Assembly (NCBI GenBank): GCA_047623555.1
Contig: JBLHMP010000008.1
Location: forward strand, 1 to 64,000
DNA: 64,000 bases
Source of the DNA: NORP181 sp047623555
GTDB taxonomy: Bacteria > Pseudomonadota > Alphaproteobacteria > Rhodobacterales > Rhodobacteraceae
Direction of reading: 5' to 3'
In this document: positions 16,833-24,134 of the stretch, piece by piece
Position numbering within the stretch: the first letter of the stretch is position 1
How the letters are laid out: the number at the start of each line of letters is the position of its first letter
Translations under genes and position numbers: made by a program
The notes under the pieces: model-generated
Database searches by the model: none
The model's input: the letters and a program-made list of their open reading frames with translations, nothing else
What the model was told of the DNA's origin: nothing

Positions 16833-17438
16833 ATGCCCGCAGCTCGCCCCACCCGCATTCAGAAAAAAAACCGCGCCGCGATACTTAACGCGGCGTTGGA
16901 CGTGTTTTCCGCCCAAGGATTTCGCGGTGCAACCGTCGATCAAATTGCCAATGCGGCAGGGCTTAGCAAGCCCAACCTGCTCTATTACTTCCCGTCCAAA
17001 GAGGCGATGCACGGTGCCCTTTTGTCTGAACTGATGGACACTTGGCTGAACCCTTTGCGAGTTCTTAACTCCGACGGCGACCCGCTGGAAGAAATCCTTG
17101 CCTATGTACACCGCAAACTGCAAATGAGCCGTGATTTTCCGCGTGAAAGTCGGCTGTTTGCCAATGAAATCATTCAGGGCGCCCCGCGCATTCATGCCGC
17201 GTTGTCGATGGATCTCAAACATCTGGTCGATGACAAGGCCGCGCTGATCCAAAACTGGATTACGGCAGGGAAAATCGCCCCCATCCATCCCTATCACCTG
17301 CTGTTTTCCATCTGGTCCCTGACCCAACATTACGCCGATTTCGACGTACAAATCCGTGCCGTCCTTGGCAATGAAGACCCTTTTGACACCGCCCCCGACT
17401 TTATCGACACCGTCTATCGTCGTCTGCTGAGCCCCTGA
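16833..17438 (+). CDS. rutR: TetR-family pyrimidine regulator (RutR-like)
   Basis: About 201 residues. The HTH is ILNAALDVFSAQGFRGATVDQIANAAGLSKPNLLYYFPSKEAMH, and the C-terminal ligand domain (DFPRESRLFANEIIQGAPRIHAAL, then FSIWSLTQHYADFDVQI) matches the RutR/YcdC type. It should repress in the absence of uracil/thymine. ATG at 16833 is preferred to the TTG at 16824. A consensus RutR box lies 77 bp upstream and is shared with the divergent catabolic operon. Confidence 0.93.
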   Translation: MPAARPTRIQKKNRAAILNAALDVFSAQGFRGATVDQIANAAGLSKPNLLYYFPSKEAMHGALLSELMDTWLNPLRVLNSDGDPLEEILAYVHRKLQMSRDFPRESRLFANEIIQGAPRIHAALSMDLKHLVDDKAALIQNWITAGKIAPIHPYHLLFSIWSLTQHYADFDVQIRAVLGNEDPFDTAPDFIDTVYRRLLSP

Positions 17439-17470
17439 TTCTTCTCGTGTCAAATACCTCTGCCAGCGGC
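17439..17470 (+). repeat. Intergenic repeat, copy B
   Basis: TTCTTCTCGTGTCAAATACC followed by TCTGCCAGCGGC, nearly the same as copy A at 7573. It begins right after the rutR stop in the gap to the convergent preA gene. A GCGCCCTAGGGCGC palindrome follows at about 17473, giving a terminator-like structure. Confidence 0.55.
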
Positions 17471-17493
17471 ACGCGCCCTAGGGCGCGTTTACC

Positions 17494-18798
17494 TTATTCT
17501 GCGGCAACAGCTCCGGAATTATTCGGATGCGTTGTCCAGTTGGCATAGTCTTCCTGCACCACCTTGCCGGTCCGCGGATCCACCGACCCGGCGGCCATTT
17601 CAACCATCGTGATACAGTTCTCGACCGGGCAGACTTCGACACATAGATTGCAGGCAACGCATTCCTCGTCGATCACCTCAAACACGCGGTCTTCACTCAT
17701 CGAAATCGCCTGATGCGAGGTATCTTCGCAGGCCGCATAACAACGCCCACATTTAATACATTGGTCCTGATCAATCTGCGCTTTGGCGATGTAATTCAGG
17801 TTCAGGTACTTCCAATCGGTAACATTTGGCACCGCACGTCCGACAAAATCTGAGACATTATCATAGCCCTTTTCATCCATCCATTGCGATAGGCCCGCGC
17901 ACATTTCATCAACGATTTTAAAGCCATAGGTCATCACAGCGGTACAAACCTGCACGTTGCCACAGCCCAGAGCCATAAACTCGGCCGCATCGCGCCAGTT
18001 GGTCACGCCGCCAATTCCGGAAATTGGCAGACCTTGCATTTCAACATCCCGCGCGATCTCGGCAACCATGTTGAGCGCAATCGGTTTCACCGCAGGCCCG
18101 CAATACCCACCGTGGCTACCTTTGCCATCAATTGTCGGCTCGGGGCACATCAGATCAAGATCAACCGAAGTAATCGAATTGATCGTATTGATCAACGACA
18201 CCGCATCCGCGCCACCGTTTTTGGCAGCCAGCGCAGGTTTGCGAATATCCGCGATATTAGGCGTCAACTTCACGATCACTGGCTTGTCGTAATATTGCTT
18301 ACACCAGCGGGTAACCATTTCGATGTATTCCGGCACCTGCCCCACGGCCGCGCCCATGCCACGTTCCGACATACCGTGTGGACAGCCGAAATTCAGCTCA
18401 ATGCCATCAGCACCAGTCTCGGACACGCGTGGCAGAATATCCTTCCATGCCTGCTCTTCGCAGGGCACCATCAACGACACGATGATGGCACGATCCGGGT
18501 AATCCGCCTTGACCCGCGCGATCTCTTCCAGGTTGGTTTCCAGTGGCCGGTCGGTGATCAACTCAATGTTGTTCAACCCCAGCAACCGCCGGTCGGCGCC
18601 ATAAATCGCGCCATATCGCGGGCCATTAACGTTAACCACGGGCGGCCCTTCGGACCCCAATGTTTTCCAAACCACACCGCCCCAACCAGCCTCAAATGCA
18701 CGTCGAACGTTGTATTCTTTGTCCGTTGGCGGAGCAGATGCGAGCCAGAACGGGTTAGGCGAGGAAATGCCCAGAAAGTTGCTTGTCAAATCAGCCAT
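17494..18798 (-). CDS. preA: NAD-dependent dihydropyrimidine dehydrogenase, PreA subunit
   Basis: 434 residues. An FMN-binding dihydroorotate-dehydrogenase-like barrel (about 1-310; ELNFGCPHGMSERGMG and the ISGIGGV loop) is followed by a ferredoxin domain with two [4Fe-4S] motifs, CIKCGRCYAACED and CVACNLCVEVCPVENC. It reduces uracil and thymine to the 5,6-dihydro forms, step 1 of the pathway. The ATG at 18798 is chosen over 18801 because AAGGAGG then has 5-bp spacing. It follows preT by 39 bp. Confidence 0.95.
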   Translation of the reverse strand: MADLTSNFLGISSPNPFWLASAPPTDKEYNVRRAFEAGWGGVVWKTLGSEGPPVVNVNGPRYGAIYGADRRLLGLNNIELITDRPLETNLEEIARVKADYPDRAIIVSLMVPCEEQAWKDILPRVSETGADGIELNFGCPHGMSERGMGAAVGQVPEYIEMVTRWCKQYYDKPVIVKLTPNIADIRKPALAAKNGGADAVSLINTINSITSVDLDLMCPEPTIDGKGSHGGYCGPAVKPIALNMVAEIARDVEMQGLPISGIGGVTNWRDAAEFMALGCGNVQVCTAVMTYGFKIVDEMCAGLSQWMDEKGYDNVSDFVGRAVPNVTDWKYLNLNYIAKAQIDQDQCIKCGRCYAACEDTSHQAISMSEDRVFEVIDEECVACNLCVEVCPVENCITMVEMAAGSVDPRTGKVVQEDYANWTTHPNNSGAVAAE

Positions 18799-18837
18799 CA
18801 TAGCCTCCTTGGGTGCAGGGTGGGTAAAAACCCACGC

Positions 18838-20172
18838 TTACCCGATCAAAATTTCATGAATGTCCATCGCCGCATCGCGTCCTTCGGCGACCGCCGTGAC
18901 CGTCAGATCATCGCCGCCCGAGGCGCAATCGCCCCCTGCCCAGACATCCGAAACCGACGTGCGGCCAAACCCGGTGACCGTGATTTTACCCGCCTCAACA
19001 GTCAATCCAGACGGCGCGTTGTCCAATGTTTGGCCAATCGCCATAAACACCTGATCCGCAGGTAGGCGAACAACCTCGCCCGTCGCGGTCAGCCTGCCGT
19101 TTTCAGTGTGGGTATAGCCCAGCTCTATTTCCGCGGCCGATCCATTACCCAATACCGCAATCGGTTGCACATGCGTCATGATATGCACCCCATGCGAGGT
19201 GGCCAAATCCTGCTCAAACCGGCTGGCCGCCATCGCGTCCTGCCCACGCCGATAGGCGATTGTCACGTTTTGCGCGCCCAACAGTTTTGCCTGTACCGCC
19301 GCATCCACCGCCGTCATACCGCCGCCAATAACCACAACATTGCGCCCAACGGGCAACGCCGCAAGGTCACTAGCCTGGCGAACATCTTCAATGAAATCAA
19401 CCGCATCTCGGACGCCATCCATGTCGGACCCTTCGGCCTGCAACGCGTTGACACCGCCCAGACCAATCGACAGAAACACCGCATCATACTGGCTTTGCAG
19501 CCCGTCCAGCGTGATATCACCGCCAAGGGCAGAGCCAGTTTGAACCGTGATGCCACCAATTTGCAGCAGCCAATCAACCTCGGCCCCGGCGAAATTATTC
19601 GTGGATTTATAGGCGGCGATGCCAAATTCATTCAGCCCGCCAGATTTAGCTTTGGCCTCGTGAATAACCACATCATGGCCCAACATCGCGAGACGATGCG
19701 CACAGGCCAGACCCGCAGGCCCTGCCCCAACAACGGCCACAGTTTTGCCCGTCAGCGCCGCACGGCTATAGGGATGAACCCCCGATGACATCAGCGTATC
19801 GGTTGCATAACGCTGCAAACGGCCAATCTCGACCGGCTTGCCCTCGGCGGCTTCGCGCACGCAGGCCTCTTCGCAGAGCGTTTCTGTTGGACAGACCCGG
19901 GCACACATGCCACCCAGGATGTTCTGATCAAATATCGTGCGCGCCGCACCGTCGGGCTGCCCCGACTGGATTTGACGCAGAAATAGCGGAATGTCGATCT
20001 CAGTCGGACAGGCCGTGACGCATGGCGCGTCATAGCAAAAATAACATCTGTCCGCCGCAACCGAGGCCTCATGCGGCGCATAGGCCGGATGTAGGTCGCT
20101 AAAGTTTGTCGCAATCTCGTCCGCAGTCAGTCGCCCTGCAACGATACCGGATGCCGTCTGGCTCTGTGCCAT
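18838..20172 (-). CDS. preT: NAD-dependent dihydropyrimidine dehydrogenase, PreT subunit
   Basis: 444 residues, GltD-like. An N-terminal Cys-rich iron-sulfur region (RCYFCYDAPCVTACPTEIDIP, then GGMCARVCPTETLCEEAC) is followed by FAD-binding VAVVGAGPAGLACAHRLA and NAD-binding VVVIGGGMTAVDAAVQA Rossmann motifs, ending with a second FAD motif WAGGDCASG. It carries electrons from NAD(P)H to PreA. ATG at 20172 has GGGAG 6 bp upstream. A weaker RutR-like palindrome lies 54 bp upstream of it. Confidence 0.95.
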   Translation of the reverse strand: MAQSQTASGIVAGRLTADEIATNFSDLHPAYAPHEASVAADRCYFCYDAPCVTACPTEIDIPLFLRQIQSGQPDGAARTIFDQNILGGMCARVCPTETLCEEACVREAAEGKPVEIGRLQRYATDTLMSSGVHPYSRAALTGKTVAVVGAGPAGLACAHRLAMLGHDVVIHEAKAKSGGLNEFGIAAYKSTNNFAGAEVDWLLQIGGITVQTGSALGGDITLDGLQSQYDAVFLSIGLGGVNALQAEGSDMDGVRDAVDFIEDVRQASDLAALPVGRNVVVIGGGMTAVDAAVQAKLLGAQNVTIAYRRGQDAMAASRFEQDLATSHGVHIMTHVQPIAVLGNGSAAEIELGYTHTENGRLTATGEVVRLPADQVFMAIGQTLDNAPSGLTVEAGKITVTGFGRTSVSDVWAGGDCASGGDDLTVTAVAEGRDAAMDIHEILIG

Positions 20173-20225
20173 AGGTGTCTCCCAAAACTCGTTTTCCTTG
20201 CATGCATCATGGCACATTCCCATTT

Positions 20226-20241
20226 TTTATCAAATGGTAAA
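20226..20241. promoter_or_regulatory. Degenerate RutR-like palindrome upstream of preT
   Basis: TTTATCAAATGGTAAA aligns with TTGACCAnnTGGTCAA at 11 of 14 fixed positions and keeps the 2-bp spacer. It lies 54 bp before the preT start. It may bring preTA into the same regulon as the operon at 16694; the mismatches make this only moderately likely. Confidence 0.45.
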
Positions 20242-20246
20242 ATTTT

Positions 20247-20711
20247 TCACAGAATCAGCACGCCCATCCTGTCATATGTGGCGGTCGTTGTGGTCAGATC
20301 GTCATAGGTGACCACAACTTTGACCTCAGTAACCGAATTCAGCGGAAATACCCGATACGGCAAACCGTCGTCTTCGGTCACCATATTGGGCACGGGCTTA
20401 TCCATATGACAGTCCGGCAAGCCCCAGATTTCGGGCACAGCACCGTTGATGCCAATGCGCATTTCCATCAATCCACAGCGCCACGACCACAGATGCGTCA
20501 CATAGATCAGGTCCTGCCCGTTATATTCACGTACTGCGATCCAGTTGGCGCGGGTGGCGTTCAAAATCGGCTGCACCTCAACCGCAGTGGTAAATTTGCC
20601 CGTTGGCACCTGCGGTTCGGCGACCTGCTCTGTCGGTATGGCAACAGGCAACGGATCCGACGACATCGCATCAATTCCCAGCGCCACCATGAACAAAAAT
20701 AACCCTAACAT
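20247..20711 (-). CDS. Hypothetical exported protein
   Basis: 154 residues with an uncleaved or cleaved hydrophobic N-terminus (MLGLFLFMVALGIDAM). The rest is polar with three Trp and two Cys (Trp-Ser-Trp-Arg-Cys near the centre and LPDCHMD), possibly one disulfide, consistent with an exported protein. I do not recognise the family. ATG at 20711 follows a GAGG at 8-bp spacing. It is divergent from the glycosyltransferase-like gene and stands alone. Confidence 0.7.
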   Translation of the reverse strand: MLGLFLFMVALGIDAMSSDPLPVAIPTEQVAEPQVPTGKFTTAVEVQPILNATRANWIAVREYNGQDLIYVTHLWSWRCGLMEMRIGINGAVPEIWGLPDCHMDKPVPNMVTEDDGLPYRVFPLNSVTEVKVVVTYDDLTTTTATYDRMGVLIL

Positions 20712-20832
20712 GATCACATCCTCACAATTTTAGTCTTTAGAATATCGCAGGGCTTTTGAGATCGTGAAACCCGCTCTATAGTCATCGCAAAACGGCATTT
20801 GCCGTAGCAATATTTCCGCGGCTGGAACCAAT

Positions 20833-21837
20833 ATGGCAAAAAACCCGGCATTGCGCCAACCTTTCAATATTATGATCGTCGGCCAATCTGGCCGTCTGCA
20901 ATACGAAGCGTTGCTTTTCGTTGCCTCTTTGCGCGCCGCATCGCCGGATTTCGCCGGCCGGGTGTTTGTGGCCACGCCGCAAAAAAACGACAAATGGGAC
21001 CGTAATCCGCAAATCAACAATGCCGAGATTCTGGCGGCACTAAAATCCTACGGCGCCGAAAGCTTACCATTTGAAAACCTGATCTTTGGCCAAACCTACC
21101 CCTTTGGCAACAAGATCGAGGCCCTTATGGCGATGCCCAAGGGCGAGCCCTTTGTGTTTTTTGACACCGATACGCTCATAACTGGCGACATCGAATCGGT
21201 GCCCTTTGACTTTGATCGCCCAACCGCATCGCTGCGCCGCGAAGGTACATGGCCGCTGCCGTTGCTGTACGGCCCCGGATATGCGGGCATCTGGAAATCG
21301 CTGTATGACCGCTTTGATCTGGATTTTGAAAGCACCCTGGATACTACCCAGCCCGATGAATACTGGCGTCGCTATCTGTATTTCAACGCCGGGTTCTTTT
21401 TCTACAAATGTCCGCATGTGTTTGGCCAGCTAATGCTGGATTACATGGTTTCGATCCGCGATTTACCACCGGTAGAACTCACTGGACAAACGCTTGATCC
21501 ATGGCTGGATCAGGTGGCGTTGCCCTTGGTTATCCATGCGTTGGGCGGTGGGCGTGATGCGTTACCCGAGGGCTATCTTGATGGCACGGTGAGTTGTCAT
21601 TACCGGCATTTCCCGCTGCTGTATGCCCGCGAAAACGATCATGTTATCGAGGTTCTGGAAACGGTCTGCGCGCCAAACAAGCTCAAGAAAATCCTAAAGA
21701 TGTATGAGCCGATTAGACGCACAATTTATCATGGACGGGGCCATAAAGTACGGGCGCTGTTTGACCGCGACCACCTGCCACGACGCGAGCAGACCATCCG
21801 CAACCGGATCAAATCTGAAGGCTTTTGGATGCGCTAA
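20833..21837 (+). CDS. Glycosyltransferase-like protein with DxD motif
   Basis: 334 residues, no signal peptide. FVFFDTDTLITGDI (DTD at residues 111-113) resembles the metal/nucleotide-sugar-binding DxD of GT-A glycosyltransferases, and the N-terminal FNIMIVGQSGRLQYEALLFVASLR fits a Rossmann-like start. A C-terminal stretch LPRREQTIRNRIKSEGFW is basic. The donor and acceptor are unknown and I cannot name the family with certainty. It is a single gene upstream of metY, separated by 62 bp. Confidence 0.65.
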   Translation: MAKNPALRQPFNIMIVGQSGRLQYEALLFVASLRAASPDFAGRVFVATPQKNDKWDRNPQINNAEILAALKSYGAESLPFENLIFGQTYPFGNKIEALMAMPKGEPFVFFDTDTLITGDIESVPFDFDRPTASLRREGTWPLPLLYGPGYAGIWKSLYDRFDLDFESTLDTTQPDEYWRRYLYFNAGFFFYKCPHVFGQLMLDYMVSIRDLPPVELTGQTLDPWLDQVALPLVIHALGGGRDALPEGYLDGTVSCHYRHFPLLYARENDHVIEVLETVCAPNKLKKILKMYEPIRRTIYHGRGHKVRALFDRDHLPRREQTIRNRIKSEGFWMR

Positions 21838-21899
21838 GGTTGCCCCGCGGCTGTCAATCGCATACCCAATGGTCAACTTTGACCTAGGGAGACGAACAG

Positions 21900-23192
21900 A
21901 TGACTGACGGACCAACTCATGGCTTTGATACGTTGCAAATTCACGCCGGTGCGCGGCCTGATCCGGCCACTGGCGCGCGCCAAACGCCGATCTACCAGAC
22001 CACGGCCTATGTGTTTCGTGATGCCGACCACGCAGCGGCGTTGTTTAATCTGCAAGAAGTTGGCTATATCTATTCACGTCTGACCAACCCAACGGTTGCG
22101 GTTTTGCAGGAACGCATTGCCACACTCGAAGGCGGCACCGGCGCGGTTTGCTGCTCGTCCGGTCATGCGGCGCAGATCATGGCGCTGTTTCCGCTGATGG
22201 CTCCTGGGCTGAATGTGGTTGTGTCCACGCGGCTTTATGGCGGCTCGGTTACCCAGTTCAGCCACACGATCAAACGCTTTGGCTGGTCCGCGACCTTTGT
22301 TGATTTTGACGACACCGATGCGGTTAAGGCAGCGATTGACGACAACACCCGCGCGGTGTTTTGTGAATCCATCGCCAACCCCGGTGGCTATATCACCGAT
22401 CTGGACGCAATTGCCGCGATTGCGGATGAGGCCGGAATTCCGCTGATCGTCGACAACACCAGCGCCACGCCATATCTGTGCAATCCAATTAAACATGGCG
22501 CCACATTGGTGGTGCATTCGACCACCAAATACCTGACCGGCAACGGCACTGTCATGGGCGGGTGTGTCGTGGACAGCGGTATGTTCGATTGGTCGGCAAA
22601 CGACAAATTCCCATCGCTGAGCCAGCCCGAACCGGCCTATCACGGGCTGAAATTTCACGAAACATTTGGGCCGCTGGCGTTTACCTTTCACGGCATCGCC
22701 ATTGGTCTGCGCGATCTGGGCATGACCATGAACCCACAGGCGGCGCATTACACGCTGATGGGCACCGAAACCCTGTCACTGCGTATGCAACGCCATGTCG
22801 AGAACGCGGAAAAGCTGGCCAAATGGCTCGAGGCGGATGACCGGGTCGATTATGTGACCTATGCCGGGCTGAAATCGTCGCCCTATTACGACCGGATTGC
22901 CAAAATTTGCCCCAAAGGCGCCGGTGGCCTGTTCACCTTTGCGGTTAAGGGCGGTTATGACGCCTGTATCAAACTGGTGAATGCGCTCGAGATTTTCTCG
23001 CATGTGGCCAATCTTGGCGATACGCGGTCATTGATCATCCATTCGGCATCAACCACGCACCGGCAATTGACGGCCGAGCAACAGGAAGCAGCGGGTGCCG
23101 GCCCCAATGTGGTGCGCCTGTCAATTGGCATCGAAGACATTAACGATCTGATTGCCGATATGGATCAGGCGCTGGCCGTTGCGTCCAGCTAA
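21900..23192 (+). CDS. metY: O-acetylhomoserine sulfhydrylase
   Basis: 430 residues of the Cys/Met metabolism PLP family, the usual length for O-acetylhomoserine aminocarboxypropyltransferase. It makes homocysteine from O-acetylhomoserine and sulfide (or methanethiol to methionine). Lys210 in VVHSTTKYLTGNG is the PLP lysine; RLTNPTVAVLQERIATLEGG and the ending HVANLGDTRSLIIHSASTTH are family landmarks. GGGAGAC lies before the ATG. A tandem terminator follows the stop. MetZ-type activity on succinylhomoserine cannot be excluded from sequence alone. Confidence 0.93.
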   Translation: MTDGPTHGFDTLQIHAGARPDPATGARQTPIYQTTAYVFRDADHAAALFNLQEVGYIYSRLTNPTVAVLQERIATLEGGTGAVCCSSGHAAQIMALFPLMAPGLNVVVSTRLYGGSVTQFSHTIKRFGWSATFVDFDDTDAVKAAIDDNTRAVFCESIANPGGYITDLDAIAAIADEAGIPLIVDNTSATPYLCNPIKHGATLVVHSTTKYLTGNGTVMGGCVVDSGMFDWSANDKFPSLSQPEPAYHGLKFHETFGPLAFTFHGIAIGLRDLGMTMNPQAAHYTLMGTETLSLRMQRHVENAEKLAKWLEADDRVDYVTYAGLKSSPYYDRIAKICPKGAGGLFTFAVKGGYDACIKLVNALEIFSHVANLGDTRSLIIHSASTTHRQLTAEQQEAAGAGPNVVRLSIGIEDINDLIADMDQALAVASS

Positions 23193-23280
23193 GTAACTGT
23201 TGTGGTGGGGCCGGTTTTAGCCCCACGCACCGCTAGGTAAATGTTGTGGCGGGGCCGGTTTTGGCCCCGCGCATTGCTAG
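23193..23280. repeat. Tandem 44-bp duplication carrying two terminator hairpins
   Basis: Units at 23193-23236 and 23237-23280 differ at only a few positions. Each contains a GC-rich stem: GTGGGGC/GCCCCAC at 23205-23226 and GCGGGGCC/GGCCCCGC at 23249-23270. The second unit also supplies the stop codon of the SIMPL gene on the other strand. The stems differ by a paired T-A to C-G change that keeps pairing. They sit between the convergent metY and SIMPL genes and probably terminate both. Confidence 0.75.
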
Positions 23281-23966
23281 TTTTCGATCTGGAAAACCAT
23301 GGTGACGGACGCGTTAATCGTCACTTCTCCGGCCGCAATTGCGCCCCCGGATTCGCGTGCCGAGGCCATCATCATCGGCTGCCCCCGCCCGCCCTGTTCA
23401 GTGATCGACAACACCATCCCCAACGACACACCCGCCGCCGAGGTCAGCAATTTTGCGCTCGCCGTTGCATCCGCGACCGCGGCCTGTTGGGCCTTTTCGC
23501 TCAAAGGATCCGGGTTCTGAATCGAAAACTGCAAACCACTGAAATCATTGGCACCATCGGCGATCACCGCATCCAGAACACCGCCTAATTTGGCCAGATC
23601 CCGAATTCGGACCAGCACCATATTTGAGGCCTGAAAACCGGTAATCTTTGAGGTTCCGTTTGAATCACTGCTTCGGTTTGACCAGACAGGGCGGATAGAA
23701 AACTGTTGCGTTTGCATGTCACGACCGGCAATTTCCATGCCCTCAAGGCGGTCCAGAATGGCGGCCACAGCATTGGACGTCGCGGCCATTGCCACGGCGG
23801 CATCAACGTCCTCGTTGGTGACGCCAAGGGTGATCGTCGCCATATCGGGCGCAGCGGCGATCTCGCCAGTTCCGGTCACAGTAATTTGGCGCGGCGCCGG
23901 TTCACTTGACACGGTCCCGGCAATTGTCAGGGACATCGCTGTGAGGATGAATAGCAGTCTTTTCAT
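23277..23966 (-). CDS. SIMPL/DUF541 periplasmic protein
   Basis: 229 residues with a signal peptide (MKRLLFILTAMSLTIAGTVS). The mature protein starts RQITVTGTGEIAAAPDMATITLGVTNE and includes ILDRLEGMEIAGRDMQTQQFSIRPVW, both typical of the SIMPL family (YggE-like). The E. coli member is linked to oxidative-stress phenotypes, but its biochemistry is unknown. The ATG at 23966 is preferred because it opens a clear signal peptide. Confidence 0.88.
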   Translation of the reverse strand: MKRLLFILTAMSLTIAGTVSSEPAPRQITVTGTGEIAAAPDMATITLGVTNEDVDAAVAMAATSNAVAAILDRLEGMEIAGRDMQTQQFSIRPVWSNRSSDSNGTSKITGFQASNMVLVRIRDLAKLGGVLDAVIADGANDFSGLQFSIQNPDPLSEKAQQAAVADATASAKLLTSAAGVSLGMVLSITEQGGRGQPMMMASARESGGAIAAGEVTINASVTMVFQIEN

Positions 23967-24134
23967 TCGACTTTTCCTTGTTTGAGCGCATGATGTTGGG
24001 CCAGAATGCGCCAGCCAAACGACCCCTTGCAATGGTAAGTGGTGTGTTTTTCTTTTCCTCGGCAAAATCCTGCTCTAAACTAAACCCTGAGAGCGCAAGT
24101 CGTGCTCTGCAAATTGTTATGGAATTGCCGTTAT

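Noticed and set aside
18034..19065. 343-codon plus-strand frame opposite preA and preT
   Set aside because: It spans two well-supported genes and reads as Arg/His-rich antisense sequence.
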